From assembly GCF_900188175.1 (NCBI RefSeq), contig NZ_FZOQ01000014.1:116132-180131 (forward strand): DNA of 64,000 nt, in the 5' to 3' direction. Below are positions 15,657 through 25,163 of this stretch, in pieces. The position numbers and the translations under genes are program-made. The notes beneath the pieces were generated by a model. It was not told where the DNA came from, ran no database searches, and saw only the letters and a list, made by a program, of their open reading frames with translations. The stretch comes from Pontibacter ummariensis. GTDB lineage: Bacteria > Bacteroidota > Bacteroidia > Cytophagales > Hymenobacteraceae. Position 1 is the stretch's first letter. Each line of letters begins with the position of its first letter.

Positions 15657-16913
15657 ATGAACAGTTCAGTCCTGATCGAGTCGTTCGCTGAATTTGCGAA
15701 ATTCAAGAACATAGACCGCCCGACCATGATGCGCATCCTGGAGGATGTATTCCGTACCATGATCCGCAAAAAGTGGGGCACCGACGAGAACTTTGATATT
15801 ATCCTGAACGTGGAGAAGGGCGACCTTGAGATCTGGCGTAACCGCGAGATCGTAGACGACAACTCCGAGGACATCTGGGACCATGACAAGATCAGCCTGT
15901 CAGAGGCCCGCAAGATAGAGCCTGACTTTGAGATCGGCGAGGAAGTATCGGAAGAGATTCAGCTGGAGGACTTCGGTCGTCGTGCTGTGCTTACTGCCCG
16001 CCAGACGCTGATCCAGCGCATCAAGGACATGGAGAAGGAACTGCTGTTCCAGAAATACAAGGACCTGGTAGGCGAAATTATCTCGGGCGAGGTGTACCAG
16101 GTGTGGAACCGCGAAGTGTTACTGTTGGATCAGGAAGAAAACGAACTGTTGATCCCGAAAGGTGAGCAGATCCCGAAAGACCGTTACCGCAAGGGCGATG
16201 TAGTACGCGCGGTAGTGCAGCGGGTAGAGATTGTGAACGGTAATCCAAAGATCATCCTGTCCCGTACGTCTCCTACTTTCCTGGAGCGCCTGTTCGAGAA
16301 TGAGGTGCCGGAGATTTACGACGGCCTGATTGCTATCAAGAAGATTGTGCGTGAGCCCGGTGAGCGCGCCAAGGTAGCCGTGGAGTCCTTCGACGATCGT
16401 ATCGATCCGGTGGGCGCCTGCGTAGGTATGAAAGGTTCCCGGATCCACAGCATTGTGCGCGAACTGGAAAACGAGAACATCGACGTAATTAACTACACCG
16501 ATAACCTGGAGCTTTACATTCAGCGTGCCCTTAGTCCGGCTAAAATCAGCAGCATGAAAGTGGACGAGGAAGCGGGACGCGTGTCCGTGTTCCTGAAGCC
16601 TGACCAGGTATCTTTAGCCATCGGGAAAGGGGGCCAGAACATTAAACTGGCAAGCCGGCTGGTTGGCCTCGAAATTGACGTATTCCGTGAGTCGGAGACT
16701 TATGAGGAAGACATCAGCCTGGAAGAATTTACAGACGAGATAGAAGATTGGGTAATCGCAGAGTTAAGACGCATTGGTCTGGACACTGCGAAAAGTGTAC
16801 TGGCTGTGAGCAAAGAAGACCTGCTGCGCCGCACTGACCTGGAAGAAGAGACCATAGATGATGTGTTCTCTATCCTTCGTGAGGAGTTGGAGGAAGAAGA
16901 AGATAATCAATAG
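15657..16913 (+). CDS. nusA: Transcription termination/antitermination factor NusA
   Basis: The 418-residue protein has the NusA N-terminal RNA-polymerase-binding domain (about 1-130), an S1 domain (VGEIISGEVYQVWNRE onwards) and two KH domains. KH1 contains GACVGMKGSRIHSIV and KH2 contains AIGKGGQNIKLASRLVG. It modulates pausing, termination and antitermination. The C-terminal region is short (WVIAELRRIGLDTAKS, then an acidic tail) and lacks the two acidic repeat domains of E. coli NusA, as in most non-proteobacteria. It is cotranscribed with rimP. A 12-bp inverted repeat and a promoter box separate it from infB. Confidence 0.97.
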   Translation: MNSSVLIESFAEFAKFKNIDRPTMMRILEDVFRTMIRKKWGTDENFDIILNVEKGDLEIWRNREIVDDNSEDIWDHDKISLSEARKIEPDFEIGEEVSEEIQLEDFGRRAVLTARQTLIQRIKDMEKELLFQKYKDLVGEIISGEVYQVWNREVLLLDQEENELLIPKGEQIPKDRYRKGDVVRAVVQRVEIVNGNPKIILSRTSPTFLERLFENEVPEIYDGLIAIKKIVREPGERAKVAVESFDDRIDPVGACVGMKGSRIHSIVRELENENIDVINYTDNLELYIQRALSPAKISSMKVDEEAGRVSVFLKPDQVSLAIGKGGQNIKLASRLVGLEIDVFRESETYEEDISLEEFTDEIEDWVIAELRRIGLDTAKSVLAVSKEDLLRRTDLEEETIDDVFSILREELEEEEDNQ

Positions 16914-16944
16914 TTGTGAGTTGCGCTCCGTTGGTGTAATTTTG
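16914..16944 (+). promoter_or_regulatory. Internal promoter of infB
   Basis: The -7 box TAATTTTG (16937-16944) fits TAnnTTTG, and TTG (16914-16916) stands 20 bases upstream in the -33 position. The predicted start is near 16951. The box lies in the spacer of the 12-bp inverted repeat 16919-16971. Confidence 0.6.
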
Positions 16945-16971
16945 ATACATCTTTTGCGCCGGAGCGCAACT
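16919..16971. repeat. 12-bp perfect inverted repeat around the infB promoter box
   Basis: AGTTGCGCTCCG (16919-16930) and CGGAGCGCAACT (16960-16971) are exact reverse complements with a 29-base spacer that contains TAATTTTG. Transcripts from rimP can form the stem. Transcripts starting at the internal promoter would lack the left arm. No T-run follows, so it is not a simple terminator. Confidence 0.75.
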
Positions 16972-17033
16972 TGTACCTTTTGCAAGGCAACTAACAGTAA
17001 ACAACAGAATTAAAAGACAGCATATAGAACAAA

Positions 17034-20000
17034 ATGGCAGAAGAAAAAACAAGGAGGCTTAAACAGGTTGCGACTACTTTAAACATTGGTACATCTACAA
17101 TTGTAGACTACCTCTCTGCTAAAGGTTTTGACGTGGACAATAAACCCACCACCAAAATCACAGCAGAGCAGTTCAATATGCTGGCTAAAGAGTTCGCTTC
17201 GTCTATGCAGGACAAGATAGAGGCGGAGGAAATTAATATTGGTAAAAAGCCGCAGAGCAACCAGGTAGTTGAGTCGGAGCCTCTTCATCAGGAGCCAAAG
17301 AAGCAAAGCGAGCCTGAGCAGGAGATCCTTATAAAAGGCGCGGCGAACCGGCCAAGTCCTGCTCCTGCACCGGAGCCTCAGAAAGAAGCACCCGCAGAGC
17401 AACCAGCGTCTAAGCTACCTGGCATTAAAGTACTGGGTAAAATAGACCTGGATGCCAAAGGCAGACCCGTGCCCAAACAGCCAGAGCCGAAAGCCGCCCC
17501 GGCCGCAGAAGAAAAGCCTGTAGTGGAGGCGCCAAAGCCAGCGCCTGCTCCTGAGCAGCCAAAAGCACAGGCACCGGTAGAACCAAAAGCTCCGGAAGCT
17601 CCGGCACAGCCAGCAGCACAGGCCCCTGAAGCCCCTGCACCGGCTGAGCCAGAGCAACCAAAAGCACCACAGCAAGCAGCTACTCCTGCTACGCCTGCTA
17701 AACCGGCTGCTGAGAAGCCAGCCGCAGAAAAACCACAGCCTGCCAAGGAAGAGGCGCCGCAGCAACCGGCCACTCCAGAGGCACCTAAAGGCAAAGACGC
17801 CGAACAACAAGGCCAAGAAAAGAAAGAAAAGATAGAAACGATTACAGGAAAAGCAGACCAGTTAAAAGGTCTTACAGTACTTGGCAAAATAGAATTGCCA
17901 ACGGAGTCCCGCAGAAAGGGCTCTAAGCCTGTTGCCTCATCAGACGAGAAACGGGGAGGCAAGAAGAAAAAGCGCAAGCGCATCATGGTGTCCACCGAAG
18001 GCCAACAAGGCCAGCAGGGACCAGGCCAGGGCAATCAGCGCCCAATACAGCCCGCGCAGCAACGTGGTAATACGAACCAGCGACCTCCTAAAGGAGGCAA
18101 AGGCGGTAACCGCAATGCTACTGCACCTGCCGGAAAACCACAGAAAGCGGAGGTTACTGATAAGGAAATTCAGGAACAGATTAAAGCAACGCTTGCCAAG
18201 CTAAGCGGTGGCAAAGGCGGTGGCGGAAACAGGGCAAAGTATCGCCGTGAGAAACGCTCCGCAATTGCCGATGCCAACGAAGAGCGCCGCATGGCAGAGC
18301 AGGCAGAGTCTAAGACACTGCGTGTTACAGAGTTCGTGTCTGCCAACGACCTGGCAGCCCTGATGGACGTGAGCGTCAATGATGTCATTAAGGTGTGTAT
18401 GCAGCTGGGCATGTTCGTGTCCATCAACCAGCGCCTCGATGCCGAAGCCATCACCATTGTTGCTGACGAATTCGGCTATAACGTCGACTTTATCACGACA
18501 GAAGATGAGCAAGCCCTGGAGGACATTGTTGAGGAGAATGAGGAGGACCTAGAAGAGCGCGCCCCAATCGTAACGATCATGGGACACGTAGACCACGGTA
18601 AAACTTCCTTGCTCGACTACATCCGTAACGCTAATGTAACAGCCGGTGAGGCCGGAGGTATTACGCAGCACATCGGTGCCTACAAGGTTAAAACTGAGAG
18701 CGGCCGTACGATTACCTTCCTCGATACACCAGGTCACGAAGCCTTTACGGCCATGCGTGCCCGTGGTGCCAAGATAACAGACGTTGTTATCATCGTGGTT
18801 GCCGCTGACGACTCGGTGATGCCTCAGACAAAAGAGGCCATCAACCACGCACAGGCAGCTGGCGTACCCATCATCATCGCGCTGAACAAAGTAGATAAGC
18901 CAAACGCTAACCCGGATAAGGTTAGAGAAGAGCTCGCCCAGATGAACATTCTGGTAGAAGAGTGGGGTGGTAAATACCAGTCGCAGGAAGTATCGGCTAA
19001 AACAGGCCAGGGAGTTCCAGACCTGTTGGAGAAAGTGCTTCTTGAGGCTGAAATCCTTGAACTCAAAGCCAACCCGGACCGTGCAGCGATAGGTACCGTT
19101 ATCGAAGCCTCCCTGGACAAAGGCCGAGGCTACGTAGCCACAGTGCTGGTGCAGACAGGTAAGCTTAAGATCGGGGACGTGGTACTGGCAGGTTCACACT
19201 ACGGTAGGGTGAAAGCCATGACCAACCATCTGGGCAAGAAGATGAAAGAAGCTGGTCCGTCTACCCCTGTGCAGTTGCTGGGCTTAGACGGAGCACCACA
19301 GGCTGGGGATAAGTTCCTGGTGATGGAATCAGAGCGTGAAGCGCGTGAAATCGCCACTAACCGTTCGCAAGTGCAGCGTGAGCAAAGCCTGCGTACCCGT
19401 AAGCACATTACACTGGATGAGATCGGACGTCGTTTAGCGATCGGATCATTCAAAGAGCTTAACGTGATTGTAAAAGGTGACGTGGACGGTTCCGTAGAAG
19501 CCCTTTCCGACTCCCTGTTAAAGCTGTCTACGCCGGAGGTGCAGGTAAGCATCATCAATAAGGGCGTAGGTGCTATCTCGGAATCTGACGTATTGCTGGC
19601 TTCTGCCTCTGATGCGATCATCATTGGTTTCCAGGTTCGTCCTTCGCAGAATGCACGTAAGCTGGCTGAGCAGGAGCAAATCGATGTGCGCCTGTACTCT
19701 ATCATCTATGACGCGATCAACGAAGTGAAAGACGCGATGGAAGGCATGCTGGCCCCTACGCTGAAAGAAGAGATTACCGGTAACGCAGAAGTGCGTGAGG
19801 TATTCCGCATCAGCAAGGTGGGTACGATTGCCGGTTGTATGGTGACAGATGGCAGCATACAGCGTAATGCGAAAGTTCGCCTGGTACGTGAGGGTATTGT
19901 AGTGCTGGACGGTGAAATTCTTGCTCTAAAGCGTTTCAAAGACGATGTAGCGGAAGTGAAGCAGGGCTATGAGTGCGGTATCAGCTTGAAGGGTTACAAC

Positions 20001-20063
20001 GACATTCAGGTTGGTGACGTGATCGAAGCTTACGTAGAGAAGGAAGTGAAGCGTACGCTCTAA
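17034..20063 (+). CDS. infB: Translation initiation factor IF-2
   Basis: The 1009-residue GTPase brings initiator fMet-tRNA to the 30S subunit. A short N-terminal IF-2 helix domain ([21 protein letters not shown]) is followed by a long Pro/Ala/Lys/Glu-rich linker (about 90-400) with repeated PEQPKAP- and KPAAEKP-type units. A second IF2_N domain follows ([22 protein letters not shown]), then the G domain with [11 protein letters not shown] (G1), DTPGHEAF (G3) and NKVDK (G4). Domains II-IV follow to the C-terminus (VEKEVKRTL). The linker makes it longer than E. coli IF-2, as usual in this phylum. It has its own promoter box after nusA and a strong terminator downstream. Confidence 0.98.
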   Translation: MAEEKTRRLKQVATTLNIGTSTIVDYLSAKGFDVDNKPTTKITAEQFNMLAKEFASSMQDKIEAEEINIGKKPQSNQVVESEPLHQEPKKQSEPEQEILIKGAANRPSPAPAPEPQKEAPAEQPASKLPGIKVLGKIDLDAKGRPVPKQPEPKAAPAAEEKPVVEAPKPAPAPEQPKAQAPVEPKAPEAPAQPAAQAPEAPAPAEPEQPKAPQQAATPATPAKPAAEKPAAEKPQPAKEEAPQQPATPEAPKGKDAEQQGQEKKEKIETITGKADQLKGLTVLGKIELPTESRRKGSKPVASSDEKRGGKKKKRKRIMVSTEGQQGQQGPGQGNQRPIQPAQQRGNTNQRPPKGGKGGNRNATAPAGKPQKAEVTDKEIQEQIKATLAKLSGGKGGGGNRAKYRREKRSAIADANEERRMAEQAESKTLRVTEFVSANDLAALMDVSVNDVIKVCMQLGMFVSINQRLDAEAITIVADEFGYNVDFITTEDEQALEDIVEENEEDLEERAPIVTIMGHVDHGKTSLLDYIRNANVTAGEAGGITQHIGAYKVKTESGRTITFLDTPGHEAFTAMRARGAKITDVVIIVVAADDSVMPQTKEAINHAQAAGVPIIIALNKVDKPNANPDKVREELAQMNILVEEWGGKYQSQEVSAKTGQGVPDLLEKVLLEAEILELKANPDRAAIGTVIEASLDKGRGYVATVLVQTGKLKIGDVVLAGSHYGRVKAMTNHLGKKMKEAGPSTPVQLLGLDGAPQAGDKFLVMESEREAREIATNRSQVQREQSLRTRKHITLDEIGRRLAIGSFKELNVIVKGDVDGSVEALSDSLLKLSTPEVQVSIINKGVGAISESDVLLASASDAIIIGFQVRPSQNARKLAEQEQIDVRLYSIIYDAINEVKDAMEGMLAPTLKEEITGNAEVREVFRISKVGTIAGCMVTDGSIQRNAKVRLVREGIVVLDGEILALKRFKDDVAEVKQGYECGISLKGYNDIQVGDVIEAYVEKEVKRTL

Positions 20064-20083
20064 AATAGAATGTATTACAAGTT

Positions 20084-20127
20084 AAAAGAGAAGCCCCTGC
20101 AACGCTCGTTGCAGGGGCTTCTCTTTT
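20084..20127 (+). terminator. Terminator of rimP-nusA-infB
   Basis: A 21-bp inverted repeat (20084-20104 with 20107-20127) forms a long stem that ends in CTCTTTT. It lies 21 bases after the infB stop codon. Confidence 0.9.
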
Positions 20128-20164
20128 ACAAAATCAGCCTTATGCTAAACAGCACAAGCACAAA

Positions 20165-20189
20165 AAAAGCTACCAAAATGGTAGCTTTT
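20165..20189 (-). terminator. Terminator of the small secreted protein gene
   Basis: AAAAGCTACC (20165-20174) pairs with GGTAGCTTTT (20180-20189). The minus-strand continuation is T-rich (seven T in a row including the stem end). Confidence 0.8.
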
Positions 20190-20206
20190 CCTATTTGTAA
20201 TCTTTC

Positions 20207-20545
20207 TTAATTGTTTCTGGAACGGCGAAGGCGGCGCAGGTCGCGTTTGTGCTTCTTCTGCATCTTTTTCTCCATCTTCAGGATTTCCTTCATCCGTTTA
20301 CTGTTCATAATGCTTTTCTTGGCAAAATTCCCTTTGCGTCCGTCTTCATAGTCATTAAACCGGGGATCAAGCCCTTGTGCACGTCTTTCAGCGGCATCCA
20401 CTGAGGCTCCTTTTACTTGTGTTTTTGCAGTTCCCCAAAACTCATCTTTGGAAGACAGCGAACTACTCTGCGAAGTCTGGGCCTTTGCTTCCGTGCATAA
20501 AAGTACAATCCCAAGTGTAAATATCGTTAGAGCTATTTTCTTCAT
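20207..20545 (-). CDS. Small secreted basic protein of unknown function
   Basis: The 112-residue protein starts with a clear signal peptide (MKKIALTIFTLGIVLL, cleavage after AKA with Gln at +1). The mature part contains DEFWGTAKTQ and ERRAQGLDPRFNDYEDGRK, then a very basic C-terminus (KMEKKMQKKHKRDLRRL). The basic tail could bind nucleic acid, lipopolysaccharide or murein, but nothing specific is recognisable. It lies 92 bases downstream of the DUF3078 gene on the same strand and has its own terminator. Confidence 0.65.
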   Translation of the reverse strand: MKKIALTIFTLGIVLLCTEAKAQTSQSSSLSSKDEFWGTAKTQVKGASVDAAERRAQGLDPRFNDYEDGRKGNFAKKSIMNSKRMKEILKMEKKMQKKHKRDLRRLRRSRNN

Positions 20546-20637
20546 AATTCTGCGTTATTGTTTATTATACACAACGAAAGCACACGCTAAAAGTATACAT
20601 TTTTCTGCTAACGCCAAGAAGAAGGGCAAAAGTTCAG

Positions 20638-21612
20638 CTACTCAAACTTATAAGATAGTCCAATTCCGAGCATCTGCTTTACCTGCAGCCGTGGCCCTTT
20701 GCTTTCATCCTTTCCATCCCCGTCACGGTCCACATCCACCTTCACGTCATCGTCGTAAATCATGTGCAGGAAAAAGTTGGCCGAGATAAACTCATTAAAC
20801 TTAAAGCTTACCTGATTTTCAAAGTTCAAGTCTATGTTCTCCGGGTCCTTCAGGTAATTGGAGAACAGGTCGAGCTTAGACTGCAACAGTACGTTTTCGA
20901 GTATCTCGTTCTTATAGCGTACGTTTATGTAACCACCGAACTCTTTCCGAAGGTGTTTTCCGGTACCCGGTATCAGGTTGCCTTCCGGATCCTTCTCGGC
21001 CCTCTCCACGCCAAAAGCCCCGCGGTCTGCGAGCATCTGGCTCTCCACAATGGTAAACTTACCGGTCAGGGGCGACAGGAAGACTGAAAGCTTATCGTTC
21101 GGCTTGAAATCCATACCAAGCGAGGTAAGTACGTACATGGGGGAAAATAAGTTTGACACCAGCGTGTCGCGGGTAACGGTATAAGTTGGGGTGAGCTGCG
21201 ATCGTACGTTTAACTGCCCCGTGTAGTACCACTCCTTAGAGGCCCGGTAGCCGTACTTCAGGTTCAACTCCACCCTGTCGTCGCTCTTCTGCATGCGACG
21301 TCCTTCCAACTTTATCAGGCCATAAGTTATATCCAGCGCATTGTTCCAAGTCCCTTTCCCTTTCTTGTAGTTCGCATAAATCGTACCGGCCCCAAGCACA
21401 GAAAAAGAATTTTGCCCACCCGCCGACCAATTACTCAGGCTTATCTGGTTAAGGTTCAGGGAACCGGTACCGCTAAAGTCCCACACACCAACGGTATCGG
21501 GGTCTTCCAAAACAGGCGGCTTTACATAAAGCCGCTGGGCGTTCGCACTAAACAAGAAAAGAAAGAACAGGCAAAGAGTAGTAAAAAGAAATCGGGGTGA
21601 AAGCGTAAACAT
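20638..21612 (-). CDS. DUF3078 domain protein, predicted outer-membrane barrel
   Basis: The 324-residue protein has a signal peptide (FLFSANAQ, Gln at +1). It shows the DUF3078 signature LSNWSAGGQNSFSVLG, followed by GTWNNALDITYGL and VELNLKYGYRASKEWYYTG. Alternating strand patterns run to the C-terminal GIGLSYKFE, which ends in an aromatic-hydrophobic strand typical of outer-membrane barrels. The function of DUF3078 is not known. The gene starts 14 bases after mscL on the same strand, suggesting an mscL-DUF3078 operon, perhaps related to envelope stress. Confidence 0.85.
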   Translation of the reverse strand: MFTLSPRFLFTTLCLFFLFLFSANAQRLYVKPPVLEDPDTVGVWDFSGTGSLNLNQISLSNWSAGGQNSFSVLGAGTIYANYKKGKGTWNNALDITYGLIKLEGRRMQKSDDRVELNLKYGYRASKEWYYTGQLNVRSQLTPTYTVTRDTLVSNLFSPMYVLTSLGMDFKPNDKLSVFLSPLTGKFTIVESQMLADRGAFGVERAEKDPEGNLIPGTGKHLRKEFGGYINVRYKNEILENVLLQSKLDLFSNYLKDPENIDLNFENQVSFKFNEFISANFFLHMIYDDDVKVDVDRDGDGKDESKGPRLQVKQMLGIGLSYKFE

Positions 21613-21626
21613 CGTGTTTTAATAGG

Positions 21627-22076
21627 TTATACAACTTTGTTGTCGGGCGCTGTGGCTGTGGCCTCGCTCTGCCCTTTCAGCAGGTCGCGTATCTCAGCAA
21701 GCAGCACTTCCTGCTTGTTAACGGGCGGGGCAGGCTTTGCCGCTTCTTTCTCACGTAGTCGGTTAATACTGCGCACCAGCAGAAAAATAGCAAAGGCAAT
21801 GATCAGAAAGTTCACAACCGTCTGCAGAAAGTTGCCGTAGTTAATGGCCACAGCTGGCTCTAAGACCTCTCCGTTCTCTACCACTGCCTCCCTTAACTCC
21901 AACTTTAAACGTGTAAAATCAACATTGCTAATAAGTAAGCCCAAGGGAGGCATAATGATATCATCTACAAGCGACTTGGTGATACCGCCAAAAGCGGCAC
22001 CGATTACGACACCAACAGCTAGGTCAATTACATTCCCTTTAACGGCAAACTTCTTAAACTCTGAAAAAAAACTCAT
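21627..22076 (-). CDS. mscL: Large-conductance mechanosensitive channel
   Basis: The 149-residue protein matches MscL along its length. It has an amphipathic N-terminus ([30 protein letters not shown], here split as [13 protein letters not shown] and [14 protein letters not shown]), a first membrane helix, the conserved DDIIMPPLG periplasmic start and a second membrane helix ([16 protein letters not shown]). A charged C-terminal bundle ([11 protein letters not shown]) follows. It opens under membrane tension to release solutes during osmotic downshock. It shares the spacer with the divergent enoyl-CoA hydratase gene and is followed closely by the DUF3078 gene. Confidence 0.96.
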   Translation of the reverse strand: MSFFSEFKKFAVKGNVIDLAVGVVIGAAFGGITKSLVDDIIMPPLGLLISNVDFTRLKLELREAVVENGEVLEPAVAINYGNFLQTVVNFLIIAFAIFLLVRSINRLREKEAAKPAPPVNKQEVLLAEIRDLLKGQSEATATAPDNKVV

Positions 22077-22161
22077 TTATGTTGTTAGTTAAAATTGATA
22101 ATCAGACGAGGTACTAACTTAAGTCGCCTCCGTTTGTTTAGTACAAGGTGAGCAATCCCCC

Positions 22162-22183
22162 TCCTTAAATAGCTGTTTAAGGA
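22162..22183. repeat. Operator-like palindrome at the enoyl-CoA hydratase promoter
   Basis: TCCTTAAA (22162-22169) and TTTAAGGA (22176-22183) form an 8-bp inverted repeat with a 6-base spacer. The right arm covers the presumed -33 element of the promoter at 22176-22205. Confidence 0.5.
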
Positions 22184-22205
22184 TTGAACTAAATCGTTAT
22201 ATTTG
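22176..22205 (+). promoter_or_regulatory. Promoter of the enoyl-CoA hydratase gene
   Basis: The -7 box TATATTTG (22198-22205) fits TAnnTTTG, with TTTA (22176-22179) 18 bases upstream. Transcription should start near 22212. This excludes the GTG at 22205 as start codon and supports the ATG at 22247. Confidence 0.65.
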
Positions 22206-22246
22206 TGAACAAAGAAACAAGGAATAAACCAGAGTTGAACCAACCT

Positions 22247-23029
22247 ATGGCTACGTACGAAAACCTGTTGCTTGACCTGAATAACGGCATTCTGACGATA
22301 ACTATTAACAGGGCAGATAAGCTTAATGCCTTGAATATAGGCACTATTAAGGAAATAAAAAACGCCATTCAGGAAGTGTATGACAACCAAGACATTAAGG
22401 GGGCTATATTTACGGGGGCAGGTACAAAGGCTTTTGTAGCGGGTGCTGACATTACCGAGATAGCTGACTTGAACGAGGTGACAGCCCGCAGCTTTGCTGA
22501 GCATGGCCAGGAGGTCTTCAGCATGGTGGAACGCTGCAACAAGCCGGTGATCGCGGCCGTGAACGGTTTTGCCCTGGGTGGCGGCTGTGAGCTCGCTATG
22601 GCCTGCCACATGCGTGTAGCCAGTGAGAACGCCCGCTTTGGCCAGCCGGAGGTGAACCTGGGCATTATCCCCGGGTACGGCGGCACGCAGCGCCTGACCC
22701 AACTGATCGGCAAAGGAAAGGCGATGGAACTGATGATGACAGCCGATATGATCGGGGCTGAAGAAGCCCGCGCACTCGGCCTGGTAAACCACGTAGTGGC
22801 ACAGGAAGACTTAATGGCAAAGTGCCTGGAGATACTGTCTAAAATCACCGCCAAAGCCCCGCTTGCCATTGGTTTAGTGATCGAGTGCGTAAATGCCGCC
22901 TCCAATAAAGATGAGAACGGCTATCAGACAGAGGCAAACGCTTTTGCCCGCTGCTGTACGTCAGAAGATTTTATAGAAGGCACAGGTGCTTTCCTGGAAA
23001 AGCGCAAGCCTAACTTCAAGGGCATCTAA
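22247..23029 (+). CDS. Enoyl-CoA hydratase/isomerase family protein
   Basis: The 260-residue crotonase-fold protein has the oxyanion-hole segments TKAFVAGADITEIA and GFALGGGCELAMACH. It also has the catalytic region FGQPEVNLGIIPGYGGTQRL, in which the Glu pair of true hydratases (one in GGGCELA, one in QPEVNLG) is kept. It probably hydrates 2-enoyl-CoA to 3-hydroxyacyl-CoA in fatty-acid beta-oxidation or short-chain acyl-CoA metabolism. The first ATG after the promoter (22247, MATYENLLLDL) is the start. An operator-like palindrome overlaps the promoter. The next gene, an unrelated flippase, follows after 35 bases, so the gene may be cotranscribed with the long plus-strand run. Confidence 0.92.
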   Translation: MATYENLLLDLNNGILTITINRADKLNALNIGTIKEIKNAIQEVYDNQDIKGAIFTGAGTKAFVAGADITEIADLNEVTARSFAEHGQEVFSMVERCNKPVIAAVNGFALGGGCELAMACHMRVASENARFGQPEVNLGIIPGYGGTQRLTQLIGKGKAMELMMTADMIGAEEARALGLVNHVVAQEDLMAKCLEILSKITAKAPLAIGLVIECVNAASNKDENGYQTEANAFARCCTSEDFIEGTGAFLEKRKPNFKGI

Positions 23030-23064
23030 TTTTTCCTGCCACCCCCGGCCCCGTAACAAAACAC

Positions 23065-24561
23065 ATGAGTATAGCCAAGAAATTGGTCGGGCAAACTGCT
23101 GCCTATGGCATAAGCAGCATTGTTGGGCGCGCCCTTAATTACCTTCTCGTACCCATTTACACCGCTATCTTTGTACCAGCGGAGTATGGTGTGGTTGGTT
23201 ACCTTTATGCACTTGCCGGTTTTTTTAACATCCTGTACACCTACGGGATGGAAACCGCCTTCTTCCGGTTCGCCAGCAAGCCCGGCGCTGACCAAAAGAA
23301 GCTCTACAACCAGGTTCTAAGCCTGATTATCTGCAGCAGTCTTGCGTTCACGACTGTACTCTTGCTGACCTCCGGGTCTGTTGTCGAGTTTAAGGGCTAT
23401 GCTGCTGAGTTCAAGAGCTATATCAATTGGCTCGCTTTGGTGCTAGCGATTGATGCGATTGTGGCGATTCCCTTTGCCTGGCTCCGCTTAAAGAACAAAG
23501 CCATTAAGTTTGCCTCCATCAAGTTCATTAACATCCTGATCACGGTGGGAGCCAACATGTTCTTTCTGGTGCTGTGCCGTGATATTTACCAGGGGGAGTA
23601 CCTGCAAACGCTCCGGCCCCTCGTGGAGGACATCTATAGCCCGACGTTCGGAATTGGTTATATCTTCCTTATAAACCTGGTGGCTAACGCACTGCTCATT
23701 CCCATGCTCTGGCGCGAATTCAGCATCTTTCGGTTCGAACTGAACAAAGAGTTGCTGCGCCCCATGCTGGTGTACGCCTATCCGCTTTTGTTTATGGGCA
23801 TTGCGGGAGCTATCAATGAGTTACTGGACCGTATCCTGTTAGAGGAGTGGCTTCCTGAAAGTTTCTATCCTAACATAAGCAATTTGGCGGCGGTGGGTAT
23901 TTACAATGCCTGCTATAAGCTTTCCATCTTCATGACCCTGGCCATTCAGGCGTTTCGCTACGCCGCAGAGCCTTTCTTCTTTTCACAGGCAGAAGACAAG
24001 AACTCGCCGCAGACCTTTGCTTTAGTAATGAAGTGGTTTGTGATCGCCTGCGCGTTTATCTTTCTCTTTGTCTCGGCCAACCTCGAGGACTTTGCCCTAC
24101 TGCTCCGAAATCCTGCCTACCGGGAGGGAATTCTGGTCGTGCCGGTGCTGCTCCTGGCCAATCTTTTCCTGGGCGTATACTATAACTTGTCTGTGTGGTT
24201 TAAGCTAACCGACAAAACGAAGTACGGCACCTACATCAGCTTTGGCGGGGCTGCTGTTACCATTGCGTTTAACCTCCTGCTTATACCTGTGCTGGGTTAT
24301 ATGGGCTCTGCCATTGCTACTTTTATCTGCTACTTCAGCATGGCGCTGGCCAGTTACCTGCTCGGCAACAAGCATTACCCCATCCCCTACCCTGTTAAAA
24401 CAATAGTGGGGTACATACTGCTAGCGGCAGGGTTAGCATGGATCGCCTTGGAGGCTGACTTAGAGAACTTCTGGCTGCGCCACGCCTTCCGACTGGCTCT
24501 TTGTGCGGCCTTTGTGGTGGTGGTGTGGCTGCGGGAGCATCCTCGTTTCCTTAAATTTTAA
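23065..24561 (+). CDS. Oligosaccharide flippase (Wzx/MurJ-like polytopic protein)
   Basis: The 498-residue membrane protein has 12-14 hydrophobic segments. It opens with the typical polysaccharide biosynthesis/MATE-like stretch KKLVGQTAAYGISSIVGRAL, then YLLVPIYTAIFVPAEYGVVGY. It most likely moves lipid-linked oligosaccharide or a related precursor across the inner membrane. The neighbours dut, a sugar nucleotidyltransferase and TPR/envelope genes fit an envelope-glycan setting, and the order is familiar in Bacteroidota. No glycosyltransferase or polymerase genes are beside it, so it is not part of a classical O-antigen cluster here. The specific substrate is unknown. Confidence 0.85.
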   Translation: MSIAKKLVGQTAAYGISSIVGRALNYLLVPIYTAIFVPAEYGVVGYLYALAGFFNILYTYGMETAFFRFASKPGADQKKLYNQVLSLIICSSLAFTTVLLLTSGSVVEFKGYAAEFKSYINWLALVLAIDAIVAIPFAWLRLKNKAIKFASIKFINILITVGANMFFLVLCRDIYQGEYLQTLRPLVEDIYSPTFGIGYIFLINLVANALLIPMLWREFSIFRFELNKELLRPMLVYAYPLLFMGIAGAINELLDRILLEEWLPESFYPNISNLAAVGIYNACYKLSIFMTLAIQAFRYAAEPFFFSQAEDKNSPQTFALVMKWFVIACAFIFLFVSANLEDFALLLRNPAYREGILVVPVLLLANLFLGVYYNLSVWFKLTDKTKYGTYISFGGAAVTIAFNLLLIPVLGYMGSAIATFICYFSMALASYLLGNKHYPIPYPVKTIVGYILLAAGLAWIALEADLENFWLRHAFRLALCAAFVVVVWLREHPRFLKF

Positions 24562-24579
24562 TCATTATATTTATAGATA

Positions 24580-25029
24580 ATGAACAACAAAATACTACCT
24601 GTTAACGTCATCAATCAGTCCAGGCACGCCCTCCCTTCTTACCAGACAGAGCACGCTGCAGGCATGGACCTGCGTGCGAACCTGGAGACACCTTTTGTCC
24701 TGAAGCCACTACAGCGCGCCCTGGTTCCAACCGGCTTGTTTATAGAGCTTCCGGAAGGCCATGAGGCGCAAATCCGTCCACGAAGTGGCCTTGCCTATAA
24801 GCACGGTATCTCGATCGTGAACAGCCCGGGAACCATAGATGCAGATTACCGGGGCGAGATCAAGGTCTTGCTCGTGAACCTCTCTGACCAGGAGTTTACT
24901 GTAGAGGATGGGGAGCGTATCGCCCAAATGGTGGTAGCACGTTATGAACGGATTGAATGGCAGGAGGCGGCAAGCCTAAGCGACACAGTGCGCGGCACTG
25001 GCGGTTACGGCAGCACGGGCACGAAATAA
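24580..25029 (+). CDS. dut: dUTP diphosphatase
   Basis: The 149-residue protein has the five dUTPase motifs in order: [37 protein letters not shown] and the C-terminal [10 protein letters not shown] that closes over the active site. The trimeric enzyme hydrolyses dUTP to dUMP and keeps uracil out of DNA. It follows the flippase gene after 18 bases and is probably cotranscribed. The length is typical. A hairpin ending in TTTC stands between it and the nucleotidyltransferase gene. Confidence 0.97.
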   Translation: MNNKILPVNVINQSRHALPSYQTEHAAGMDLRANLETPFVLKPLQRALVPTGLFIELPEGHEAQIRPRSGLAYKHGISIVNSPGTIDADYRGEIKVLLVNLSDQEFTVEDGERIAQMVVARYERIEWQEAASLSDTVRGTGGYGSTGTK

Positions 25030-25114
25030 CGCAATCAGAGCCCCTTTATAACTTTATGGGCATAAAAACGATACATGAAGCACAAGCTTCGCACTAAAAT
25101 TTAAAAATAAAAGC

Positions 25115-25136
25115 GGCTGCAGCGAATGCTGCAGCC
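25115..25136 (+). terminator. Hairpin after dut
   Basis: GGCTGCAGC (25115-25123) pairs with GCTGCAGCC (25128-25136) around GAAT. Only TTTC follows, so readthrough into the next gene is likely. Confidence 0.5.
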
Positions 25137-25163
25137 TTTCATGCATAAACCAAATAAATAGCT

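Noticed and set aside
17500..17780. Repetitive PEQPKAP/KPAAEKP-like codons resembling a tandem repeat or CRISPR-like array
   Set aside because: They are in-frame low-complexity linker units of IF-2, with no regular spacer length.
17378..18034. Long minus-strand open frames antisense to the infB linker
   Set aside because: They are shadows of the Pro/Ala/Glu-rich IF-2 linker, whose codon bias keeps antisense frames open.
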